Shown here: positions 28,410-37,565 of the stretch, one piece after another
How positions within the stretch are numbered: the stretch's first letter is position 1
Layout: each line of letters opens with the position of its first letter
Source of the DNA: Ustilago trichophora
Lineage: Eukaryota > Basidiomycota > Ustilaginomycetes > Ustilaginales > Ustilaginaceae
Assembly: GCA_900323505.1 (NCBI GenBank)
Contig: OOIN01000003.1
Coordinates: 2,046,001 to 2,110,000, forward strand
DNA: 64,000 nucleotides
Direction of reading: 5' to 3'
Program-made: the position numbers and the translations under genes
Notes under the pieces: generated by a model
Seen by the model: the letters and a program-made list of their open reading frames with translations, nothing else
What the model was told of the DNA's origin: nothing
Databases searched by the model: none

Positions 28410-31400
28410 TTACAACAAACTGTTCGACTGACGCTGCTCCAATGCAGCCAATCGTGCCCTTCGCAGGCTTGTGAGCTCATCTAGCTCGGCACCACCGCCA
28501 CTGCCACTGTCACTGGCCACAGGATTCGCCTGCCTATCCATGTTCGCATCGGTGCCACTGCTGCGTGTACTTTCTGACGAGCTGGCAGGCGATTTGCCAA
28601 GCAGCGGCAGGTAGCGAGCAAAGAAGCACGCCAACAGCTCGGTGCCGTTGCTCGTCACATCGCCGCGCATCGCGCCCTTCGATCCTGCACTCTGACCTTT
28701 CCCAAATGCGGACCACTTCTGGGCGTCTTGGAGCGAGTGTGCTGCTGCCGAGACCTTGGAAGAAGACGCAGAGGATGATTCCAACGTAGTGGATCCGTCA
28801 CACAAGCTCGTGTGACGACCTTTGAGGTACAGACTCTGGCCCTTGTAAGCTTGTAGCGCCAGAATTCTCTCTTCGACCGTATCCTTGACGTAGTAACACC
28901 AGATGTTGGTTTCCTTGGTTTGCCCGATGCGGTGTACACGGCCGATCGCCTGCAGCTCCAAGCTCGTGTTCAGCAACGGCTCAAGAATATGGATGTGCGA
29001 GGCAGCCAACAGGTTGAGACCCGAGCTCTGTGCTTCAGAGTGCAGCAGCATCACGTGGATGCTAGGATCGCTGCGGAAGATCTTGGCAGCTTCACTGCCC
29101 GACTTGCCCGCTCCGGTCAATCGCACAAAGCGGATGCCATTGGCTGTCAGAGACTGTGCCACAACGTCTAAGCCTCGTCCGAATGACGAGAAGATCAGCG
29201 ACTTCTCACCCGTCCTGTTGATGATGTGTCGCACATGCTTGGTAACGTGGTCGATCTTGGAGCCAAATCGTCCATGCGTGGCCAAACCGTTCAGAGCAGA
29301 TCGCAGCGAGTCATCGAGCTCGTGGTATCGCACTGCCAGCGGGTCTCCACTTTTGGTGTTGGATGGCGTTGTCTGCGAAGCGTCGCGGCCCTGTGCTGCT
29401 GATGCAACCTTTCCATCTTGAGCGGATGTCTTGCTGCTTGAATAGATGATGCGATGCACCTCGTTGGGAAGGACTCGAGTCTGACACAAGACACATGTGC
29501 GATGGCCTTGAGACTGCCACTCCTTCCAGCAACTCTCGCAGCATACATGTCCGCACTTGTTGGTCAAGATGCCGATCTCGATCGGATCGGTGCAAATGTT
29601 GCAAGTCTTGGCCTCGTCATCGAGCTGATCAGCCGACTGGACCATCTGTAGGTGCAAGAGGTAGCGCAATCGTCTCTCAAGCTCGTCCACCTTGGAGACG
29701 ATGTCGAGCTCTTCCTTTTTCGTAGCCTGGATACTCCTTTCGAGATTCATGAAAATAGGATCTCGGACGGTGTCGGAGAGGACCTGGATCTCTTTGAAGT
29801 ATTGACTTCGCGCGTTGAAGAGCGACGTGAGCAGCAGCTTCTCTTCGGTTCTGAGCTTGTCGAGGTGCTTGGTCTGCTCACTGATAATGCGCCTCGCCTC
29901 TAGGTGTGCCTGCTTTGCAAGAGCTGCCTCCTCCTCGCCAAATGAGTTGTCGCGCAACCCTTTCAGTTCTTCGGCAACACTGTGAACCGACCGCGAGGGA
30001 TCTGACAAGGAAACGGTGTGTCGCTCTTCGTCGAGCTTCTTAAAGCGGGCGACTTGCTGCTGTTGCACTCGCACGAGCTCGTGGTCTGCTTCTGTGTCTG
30101 GGGCAATACCTCTCAAGTCGTTTTGTCTAGCGACTCGGACCGCTGCTTCCAGCTCCTTGAAGAGCTGCGGCCGGTCGGTGGCACCGATGGCCACAGCACC
30201 CTTGAGAATCTTTTCGCGTTCGGCCAGAAGCGGGCGATACATCTCGAGAAGCACCTCGGCTTCAGCCTGTGTATCGAGATTGTCCTGGTATTGATCGTCG
30301 TCTTCTCGCTCAAGGCTGACGTCGCGATTGACCGCCCTGACGAGACGAGTGATGATGCTCTCACGCCAGCGGAAGAGCACCTTGGCATGCTCGTTGAGCA
30401 GCTCTGCATCCTCTGCAAGTCGCTCATAGGAATAGTTGGTGAGAATGCCGCCGCCGAGTTCGAACAAAGCTTTAGATGCTCGAATCGATTTGGCATCCAT
30501 CTGCACTTGGGCGCGATTGAGTCTCGAAATTGCTGCTTGCACCTTTTCGCCAGCTTCGGAGAGGAGTCTTTGCCGGACCTTTTCGGCCTTGGCATAGGCG
30601 GCGTCCTCCTGATCCTTGAGAACTTGTCGCTCGGGGCTCATTGCCACTTTCGTATCAAGGACCGCTTCCGCATCGCTCTTCTCATCCGTGTCGTTACCCT
30701 TTTGTAATGAAGAGTTTGGCGCAGCATCTGATGCGGTAGGATTCTGATCGGCAAGGGGGCCGACGTCGGCTTCGCTTTCGCCTTCGGCCTTGATCTTCGA
30801 GTCGTCCTTGGGGACCTCGATCGGCTTGGTTGGATCGACGACATGTGGCCGAGCAGCTCTCTCTTGCTCGTCTACGAACTCTCCACGTTGATAATACAGA
30901 TTGCCGAGGAACTGCAAGAGACGATGCAGTTTCATGAGCAAGTTACGCAGCAGCGCCTTGAGCTGTGTGACGTGGTTGGCTCTGGCTTTGCGCTTCTCCA
31001 AGAGAACGAGGTACGCCTCAGGATCTCCAACGAGATCTTCCAGCGCCAGATCCTCATTCTCGTGCTGCCTGTCGTCCGAGTTGCCCATGACGTCGAGACG
31101 TCGCCCGCGGGCTTCAGCCTTCTTCTCCAATTCGAGCTCATGATCCGTAAAGCGATACAGAGGTCCGATCGTTGCGGCTTCGCGGATCTCTTGTTCCAGA
31201 GCCAAGACTTCTTTGTTGATCTCCTGTTCAATGTCGCCCAGCTGTGAAGCCGCCAAGACGCGCTGATCTTCGTCACGCCGGTACAAGGCGAGGATATTGC
31301 GATGAATGCGTCGATCGAACCAATGTGTCTTGCTACTGTGAAGCTCTGTACCAGTAGAGTCAATCATGAGTTCGAGCACCTCGTCGATACTTCGGAGATT

Positions 31401-33575
31401 CTTGGCTCCGACGACGTTGCTGCGGAACTGGACAGCTACCTGTGGATGCGTACAAGCCTGGCGCAAAAGAAGTAGGTGCTGACGCATCTTTGCAATGTCG
31501 ATCTGTAGATTGGGCGTCTGCAGATCGCCCTCTGGTGTATAGGCCGTGTCGGCTAGGGCGTCTTTCCAGACATCGGCATAGAAGGCGGCCTCGATCGAAG
31601 TAAAGTCGATGGGGATGACTGCGCGGGTCTGCATGGGCAATGACATCTCGGAAGCAACCTGTGCTTTGGTGTGACGCGTACCGATGGTTCGCAGCACGCG
31701 CACAAGCGCAGGAGCGAGCAGAGGATGCATGATGGCCTGCCACTCTGACGATGTCGCCAGGTAGCCTGGTACGCGGAGGAAGCGAAAGCAAGACCTGAAA
31801 TCCTCCATCTTTTTGACTGGAGTGCCCGAGACTGCGATGGAAGAGCCTCGCGAGATCATGGAGACGGTTTCGGCAGCACTGGATGCGCCAATCATCTGAA
31901 CCTCGTCCATGAGTACACGGTGGAAATGCAACTTGACGAGGGGACTGCGTGGACGTTCATACTTGCGTTGCTGACGACGTGAGCGTTCAGGTGCACTCTT
32001 GGCAGTGCTGAGCTCTCTTGCCAGGGTCGCGTAGGAGATGATCATGACATCGAAGCGCTGGGCGAACTGTTGCCAAGTGAGACCGTTGGGGACACTTTGT
32101 TCGGCCTTTGTCCTACCCTGATACGAGTAGACAGCAAGGCTAGGCGCATGCTGACCGATTTCTTCGATCCACTGTGCGCGCAAGGTTTCGGGAGCGACAA
32201 TCAGAGTCGTCTTTGTGGGTTTGACGTGGATGTTGTTGCGCTGATCGTACCAGCCGGGGCGTGAAGCAGCATCAGGATCAGGATTGAGGAGCATCAATGC
32301 GACGGCCTCGACCGTTTTTCCGAGACCCATCTCTTCGGCCAGCATGGCTCCCTTGAAATCGCTGAGCTGAGTAAGTTTTGGATCGCGGACGAAGCGAGCT
32401 TCTATCCAGTTGTAGTAGAGGTGAGGGCTGAGCTGCTTCCACCAGAGACCAAGATCGCTATAGCCATCATGAGCCATGATACGGTCGCTTCTGACGACAC
32501 TGCCACGGTCGTTCAAAGCCATGCCTTCACGACCGAGGACGAAAGTTGTTGAGCGCTTTTGGAAGGGAAGAAGCGTGGGACCAAGATCCGACGGCTGAAT
32601 GGCATCAGGAGCGTCGAGAGATGCAGGCCGTAGGTTTTGATAGACGAAACTTGCGTCAAGCTCGTCGTGTCTTTGATTATCTTGGCGCAAAGGGTCGGCA
32701 AAGTGGACGATGCGAGCCATGTCGAGGATTCGATTGTGACCCAAAGAGCCAACAGCATCAGTGGAGATGGGCACCTGGACTCGGATGGAGAGCTTGAGGA
32801 AGAGTGAACCAGCTGTGAGGCGATCGGAAGGGTAGTTGGATGGAGGCAGAGCTAGTTGGAGAGCAAAGGATGCAGAGAGGGCACCTTTGGAAGCGAGGTT
32901 GGAAAGCGACACGAGCCAATCTCCATTGGTGAGGGTGCCAAGATGTGGATCATGCTCTGGGAAGGTATCGGAGTTGAGGATGGGAAGCTGTATGATAGCT
33001 CTTTTGGTGGAAGGATCACGAAGCTGGATGAGATGAGTGATGATGCTGTCTTGCGGACGTTCTTCGGAGCAGCTGTAGGCTTCAAAGTGGAGCTGAGTGA
33101 TGCGTGTGCGCTGCGACACGGAAGCATCGTGGATGAGCTGCTTGAGCTCTAGGGCGATGTGGGTATCATGAGCTTGTCTGGCTTTGATGCGAAAGAAGAT
33201 GCATGTGTCGATCAGATGTGCTTGGTCGCGAGCATGATTGGTGGCCGCGACGTTTTTGGCTTTCTGGTTGGCAAATTGTGTGCCATCGTCTTGATTCGAG
33301 AAAGAGCGTTTGCGTTTTGCACCAAGTTGAGAGATTTGATCCAGGCTCGAAGCAGTGGAAGCACCCGAGGATTGGGACTGACGAAGGAGTTTGTGCAACA
33401 AGTCAAAGTCAAGGAAGAAGGAAACGTCTTCAAAGTCGAGTTTGTCTACGGGTAGGTATGTGAGCGTCTTGCGTGGTGTAGTTGTCGTGTCGACGAATGT
33501 GGAGGCGCCAACGTTCTTGTCGCGAAGTTGTACTGGCCATATAGATGCATTCGCAACTGGAGGGGTTGCTTGCAT
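28410..33575 (-). CDS. SNF2-family ATPase with RING finger (SHPRH/Irc20-like E3 ligase)
   Basis: Single exon, 1721 residues. The split SNF2 motor begins at about 410 with AEEMGLGKTVEAVAL (Walker A). Motif II is MDEVQMIG (about 555), as in SHPRH-type enzymes, followed by AVSGTPVKK. Long coiled-coil and charged segments with a Glu-rich region (about 770-1320) separate the lobes. A C3HC4 RING (CNICTDPIEIGILTNKCGHV to CVLCQ) lies at about 1325-1367. The helicase C lobe follows with LIFSSFGRGLDVVAQ and LQAIGRVHRIGQTKE. Known role of the family: nuclear DNA-dependent ATPase and ubiquitin ligase in DNA damage tolerance (PCNA ubiquitination) and recombination control. The C-terminal ~120 residues are Ser-rich. 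Confidence 0.92.
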   Translation of the reverse strand: MQATPPVANASIWPVQLRDKNVGASTFVDTTTTPRKTLTYLPVDKLDFEDVSFFLDFDLLHKLLRQSQSSGASTASSLDQISQLGAKRKRSFSNQDDGTQFANQKAKNVAATNHARDQAHLIDTCIFFRIKARQAHDTHIALELKQLIHDASVSQRTRITQLHFEAYSCSEERPQDSIITHLIQLRDPSTKRAIIQLPILNSDTFPEHDPHLGTLTNGDWLVSLSNLASKGALSASFALQLALPPSNYPSDRLTAGSLFLKLSIRVQVPISTDAVGSLGHNRILDMARIVHFADPLRQDNQRHDELDASFVYQNLRPASLDAPDAIQPSDLGPTLLPFQKRSTTFVLGREGMALNDRGSVVRSDRIMAHDGYSDLGLWWKQLSPHLYYNWIEARFVRDPKLTQLSDFKGAMLAEEMGLGKTVEAVALMLLNPDPDAASRPGWYDQRNNIHVKPTKTTLIVAPETLRAQWIEEIGQHAPSLAVYSYQGRTKAEQSVPNGLTWQQFAQRFDVMIISYATLARELSTAKSAPERSRRQQRKYERPRSPLVKLHFHRVLMDEVQMIGASSAAETVSMISRGSSIAVSGTPVKKMEDFRSCFRFLRVPGYLATSSEWQAIMHPLLAPALVRVLRTIGTRHTKAQVASEMSLPMQTRAVIPIDFTSIEAAFYADVWKDALADTAYTPEGDLQTPNLQIDIAKMRQHLLLLRQACTHPQVAVQFRSNVVGAKNLRSIDEVLELMIDSTGTELHSSKTHWFDRRIHRNILALYRRDEDQRVLAASQLGDIEQEINKEVLALEQEIREAATIGPLYRFTDHELELEKKAEARGRRLDVMGNSDDRQHENEDLALEDLVGDPEAYLVLLEKRKARANHVTQLKALLRNLLMKLHRLLQFLGNLYYQRGEFVDEQERAARPHVVDPTKPIEVPKDDSKIKAEGESEADVGPLADQNPTASDAAPNSSLQKGNDTDEKSDAEAVLDTKVAMSPERQVLKDQEDAAYAKAEKVRQRLLSEAGEKVQAAISRLNRAQVQMDAKSIRASKALFELGGGILTNYSYERLAEDAELLNEHAKVLFRWRESIITRLVRAVNRDVSLEREDDDQYQDNLDTQAEAEVLLEMYRPLLAEREKILKGAVAIGATDRPQLFKELEAAVRVARQNDLRGIAPDTEADHELVRVQQQQVARFKKLDEERHTVSLSDPSRSVHSVAEELKGLRDNSFGEEEAALAKQAHLEARRIISEQTKHLDKLRTEEKLLLTSLFNARSQYFKEIQVLSDTVRDPIFMNLERSIQATKKEELDIVSKVDELERRLRYLLHLQMVQSADQLDDEAKTCNICTDPIEIGILTNKCGHVCCESCWKEWQSQGHRTCVLCQTRVLPNEVHRIIYSSSKTSAQDGKVASAAQGRDASQTTPSNTKSGDPLAVRYHELDDSLRSALNGLATHGRFGSKIDHVTKHVRHIINRTGEKSLIFSSFGRGLDVVAQSLTANGIRFVRLTGAGKSGSEAAKIFRSDPSIHVMLLHSEAQSSGLNLLAASHIHILEPLLNTSLELQAIGRVHRIGQTKETNIWCYYVKDTVEERILALQAYKGQSLYLKGRHTSLCDGSTTLESSSASSSKVSAAAHSLQDAQKWSAFGKGQSAGSKGAMRGDVTSNGTELLACFFARYLPLLGKSPASSSESTRSSGTDANMDRQANPVASDSGSGGGAELDELTSLRRARLAALEQRQSNSLL

Positions 33576-34487
33576 TTTAGATACTGTCGAAGATTAGCCT
33601 TGCCGAGGGATTGTTGAGGCTAGCATGGCATTGGAATCGCCACCGTCCGCGTTTAATGGCGATGATGATGATAATGATGCGAGTCGATTGCTACAAGGAC
33701 GCTGCCAGGTCAGCAAAAACAGCATAAATAAGGTGACTGAGCTGGAGAATGATGGATGAAGACGTGACGTCTCGGTGGCGTAATGAATTGGCCAAAGAGG
33801 AGTGGAATCAAGTTGGTGGAAACAGATCTTCCTGAAAGAGCATAACAAAAAGGGTCCAATTCGAATGAGGAAGGCGTGATTTTCGACCTTGATGTTAGCT
33901 TATAGAAAGCAACACCATATCGCCAAAAAAAAACTCGGTCTATGTTTTGGCTTGCGCTCAGGGGTCAGCAGCCAGCCGAGACCAACACACACAACACACG
34001 CTTGACTCTACATGCAGCATAGATCTGCTTGCTGCAGCCTCATGCAGGGCCGGACTCAAAACAGAGACTTGCCTTTTCAAGCAGCAGCAACAGCAGCAGC
34101 AGCAGCCCCTGATCCCAACCTTTAACCACCAGATAGTAACGTTGTTGCGAGGGTCACACCTTTCTTCGAGACGAACCTTGACCCTCTGAGAGCACAGCGA
34201 TAGACTCCATGCCCCTGAACCTAGCACAGAGCTCAGACCCGCTTGCTTCTTAGCCAGCACACTTCGGCGACTAGATTCGGTCACATCGCTTCCATCTCGA
34301 CATCACACGCCAAAGGTACGCAGTCTGATTCACGTAAACCTTCTCAATTCTCTAAGCTGCGTCTTGCGTTCAACCCTCAGATAAAACGTCTTCTAGATAC
34401 CATCAACTCGCATCCAGTCTGAGAACACCTCATCCGCATTCACGTTCCTCTCCAACACCATCATCCATCAACCTCACCACATCCACC
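33576..34487. other. Divergent intergenic region, 0.9 kb
   Basis: It holds the promoters of the SHPRH-like gene (minus) and the orphan gene (plus). Short simple repeats occur (GATGAT at about 33660 and CAG/CAA at 34081). No gene was recognised. Confidence 0.5.
34081..34106. repeat. CAG/CAA trinucleotide repeat
   Basis: About 8 units, upstream of the orphan gene and noncoding on present evidence. Confidence 0.8.
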
Positions 34488-37340
34488 ATGACCCATTCCA
34501 CTTCAAAAACTGAAACGGCAAAGCCAGCATCGGAAGCACAGCCAGCTCCATCGCTACCAGCTACATCGCTACCAGCTACATCGCTACCAGCTACATCGCT
34601 ACCAGCTACATACCAGGGTCCTCCTGCCCACACGCAGGCTTCAAGTCGTGCTAAGAACAGGTTCAGCTTGGATATCCTTCGCATTCCTTTCATCTCTTCG
34701 CCTCGAAAGCCAAGCAGTTCCGGTCCCGTCGACAAGCCAGATAACGCTGATCCGCTAAACACTGAGTCTGTCACCTCGCTCGGCTCTGACAGCACCGCCC
34801 CGACAGCTACCTCTGAGGCTCTCACCTCCTCAACAAGCAGCACACACGCAGCGCCTACATCCACAGCGCAAATGTCAGAACACGATGCTGCCAGCGAGCA
34901 GCTGGCTCCTCCCAACGAGCTCCGTCCAAGGCGTTCAGCCTTGTCTTCCTCTGCAGATGCCTCCTCGCGTCGTGCGTCCAGAACCATGTCTCCTCATAGA
35001 GTCAGCTTCAGCCCTTCCACAGAAGAGGTAGCTGAGGCAAGAGAACACGCCTTGTCACTGGCTTCTCTTGCTCCTCCAACCCAACCCAAACACATAAACA
35101 TATCCGGAGACAAACATCCATCATCCAAGTCAAAAGCCAAGTCCAACTTTGCCAAATGGCGAGGATTCAAGTCGCGCTCCACATCAGATCTCACCACCAC
35201 ATCATGCAGGCTCAGTCTCGATTCTACGCTCACCGTCTCTTCTGCAGCCAGCTCCTCTACATCAGAGCGTTTTGAAGACCGAGCGGCGCTTCCCGGTGCA
35301 GCGGCTGCAAAGCGTCGACTCTTCCGATGGGATAGGAAAGGCATCCATCATTCAAGCCCATCCGAAAAGGGCAAAGTGGCCAAAGTCAAAGTCACCAAAC
35401 ACCAAGCCCTGGCTGCACGTCACGCCAAAACACTGGAACAAGTCATCAACGCCGGAATGGGACTGCATCCTGTCCCTCCTCGCGTCAGCTCAGCCCTAGA
35501 AACGACGTCAGCCGGCTCTCCCCAACAGCTGACAAAGCAAAGCAAGAAAAAGAAAGTTCCTAGAGCAAAGCCTATTCCTGTCGTCGATCGATCTCAGCTC
35601 AAAGGCCTCAAATCAGCCTTGCTCGATGTCGACTTGGCCAACAATATCATCAGCGAACTCCGATCCATGCCCGTTCCTCTCGACGCTCTGCGCAGCGGTC
35701 TTGGAAAAATGCTTCCCGATGTTCAGATCGGAACCGCTGGAGAACACGGTCAGGAGCGCATCCTCACCGCCAATCTCCCCGACACTGCTCTCCAAGGTCA
35801 AGCAACCAAGGATGACAGCGAAATTCGCAAGAGACCCGGCGCTTCTTTACAAGCACTCGATGCTGCCACCCCTGCTCTCGAACGTCCTCGCATGGAACGC
35901 AATGCAAAGTCGGCGGCTGAGGAAGCGCTAAGAAAGATTACTTTGCAAGCTGAGGCCTCGATACCACCGCACAAGGCCCTCGTTACAGCTCGAACGTCGT
36001 CGCTCCCGCCATCTGTAGAGGAAGCGGCCAGCAACACCACAGCTCTGGCCACACCTGCACCAGCAGCTCCTTCCCCAAAGACAGGCCCGGCTGCATCGGG
36101 TGCGCGACCTCTCAAGATGGTCTGTCTCGATTGCGGAGAAGCTGAGGCACATCGAAGACATGCAGACCATCTCGAAGCTGCTGCTGTTGTCACCAGTACA
36201 AAGTCGGATGACACTGAGCCTACCGCCGGCTTCAGTGTTGCTAACATCGCAACGGGTGCCGCCGCTGCACTGGCAGGTGTCGGTGGACTCATCAACAGCC
36301 CGGCTGCTCCACCGACCCAGGCCACTGACTCCGAAAAGGAACCGTCGCCAAGTGCCCGACCTCCTATGCTCAAGAGCATGTCCGTCGCCAACTTGCCTAC
36401 CCTCCAGGACGGACAGCGTCTGATGGGTTCCACGCCCTTGCAGCTGCTCATGGACCCCGTCGGCACCGCAGCCCAGAATTCGGGCGCCTTTGACGTACTT
36501 GCCAACGTCTCTGGAGCAGCAATCCGCGCAACACAGGATATGGACTCGATCCACCCACCCCTGGATCGCATGGCCATCTTTGTACACTGGTGGGGCTTTG
36601 AGATTACGCTCCCCAAGGCTTCCATGGCTTATCTCGGCACAGCGCACTCTGTCTCTGGCGCCTTCCTCTCCTTCCTCCAGACCATGGCGGTGGGTGGAGG
36701 AGTACCGGAGCTGCTACCGTTCATCAAGTACATCTCGACCTTCATGGAGGTCGAGTACAAGGCCATTCAGGCGCAGGATCAAGGTCACGGTGTTTGCATT
36801 GCAGGAACCTGGTTCATGCCTCTTGCGCTGGTGCCTCGACCATGGGATTATCCGCTCGATGGGCCAACAGCGACTACGCCAGCAGCAGGTACAAAGTCAG
36901 CGCCTTTGTCTACCATCGCTTCAGATACCACGCCTGTAACGATGCCAGGACCTGCAGGTTCGAATGATTCAGCCGCATCACCGCGCCGACACGCCTTCAA
37001 GAAGATACAGCCCTCCGACACTCAAACTTCCGACATGGCTGCCATCGCCCAAGTCGCCGTCCTCGGTAAAGGTGCACCGCCGCAACAGCCTACCGTACTA
37101 CCCAAGCGCAATCTCAGCCCTTCGCAGATGGCAGCCATTCAGGCGGCACGAACGGAAAAGATCCCCCCCGATCTGAGCCCGCGTCACTCTCGTGCCTCGA
37201 GCATCGCCTCTTCCAAGAGCGCCAAACTCTTTGCCGACTCTACCGCTGCAGCAACAGTTGTTACAGGCGTACAGGTGGAAGCGGCGCTGGCGAGTGTGGA
37301 GGAGATGTCTGAGGTCGGCTCGCTTCGGATCAAGGCGTAG
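34488..37340 (+). CDS. Large low-complexity protein with a conserved-looking C-terminal region, unknown function
   Basis: Single exon, 950 residues; not recognised. The first ~550 residues are Ser/Ala/Thr/Pro-rich with basic patches (KQSKKKKVPRAK) and look disordered. A possible metal site CLDCGEAEAHRRHADH lies at about 545-560. An ordered, hydrophobic stretch at about 640-790 contains VHWWGFEITLPKASMAYLG, FLSFLQTMAVGGGVPELLPF and CIAGTWFMPLALVPRPWDYP. It looks like a real folded domain with aromatic motifs. No transmembrane signature is convincing. A 15-bp minisatellite encodes PATSL repeats near the N-terminus. The coding call rests on length, clean frame and smut-like codon use. Confidence 0.75.
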   Translation: MTHSTSKTETAKPASEAQPAPSLPATSLPATSLPATSLPATYQGPPAHTQASSRAKNRFSLDILRIPFISSPRKPSSSGPVDKPDNADPLNTESVTSLGSDSTAPTATSEALTSSTSSTHAAPTSTAQMSEHDAASEQLAPPNELRPRRSALSSSADASSRRASRTMSPHRVSFSPSTEEVAEAREHALSLASLAPPTQPKHINISGDKHPSSKSKAKSNFAKWRGFKSRSTSDLTTTSCRLSLDSTLTVSSAASSSTSERFEDRAALPGAAAAKRRLFRWDRKGIHHSSPSEKGKVAKVKVTKHQALAARHAKTLEQVINAGMGLHPVPPRVSSALETTSAGSPQQLTKQSKKKKVPRAKPIPVVDRSQLKGLKSALLDVDLANNIISELRSMPVPLDALRSGLGKMLPDVQIGTAGEHGQERILTANLPDTALQGQATKDDSEIRKRPGASLQALDAATPALERPRMERNAKSAAEEALRKITLQAEASIPPHKALVTARTSSLPPSVEEAASNTTALATPAPAAPSPKTGPAASGARPLKMVCLDCGEAEAHRRHADHLEAAAVVTSTKSDDTEPTAGFSVANIATGAAAALAGVGGLINSPAAPPTQATDSEKEPSPSARPPMLKSMSVANLPTLQDGQRLMGSTPLQLLMDPVGTAAQNSGAFDVLANVSGAAIRATQDMDSIHPPLDRMAIFVHWWGFEITLPKASMAYLGTAHSVSGAFLSFLQTMAVGGGVPELLPFIKYISTFMEVEYKAIQAQDQGHGVCIAGTWFMPLALVPRPWDYPLDGPTATTPAAGTKSAPLSTIASDTTPVTMPGPAGSNDSAASPRRHAFKKIQPSDTQTSDMAAIAQVAVLGKGAPPQQPTVLPKRNLSPSQMAAIQAARTEKIPPDLSPRHSRASSIASSKSAKLFADSTAAATVVTGVQVEAALASVEEMSEVGSLRIKA
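34542..34611 (+). repeat. 15-bp coding minisatellite (PATSL)n
   Basis: Four complete units of CCAGCTACATCGCTA, the first with one substitution, plus a partial fifth, in frame within the orphan gene. Confidence 0.95.
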
Positions 37341-37565
37341 ATCTAGCATTGTTTCTTCAACTCTCAGTCGAAGTTTTCGTCTTCATCCGCTTTATAGATA
37401 CAGCATTGCTTATGATCTCAATTATGACCTGACGACTCCTGTTACGATTTTTCGCTCTTGACAATATCCAATTGCAATAGCAGGGCTATGAAGTGAACTG
37501 TTGACGATGACTTTGCATTTGGAACGGTGGACTTTGCGACAGTCAACCCAGAGAGAGAGGGATAA

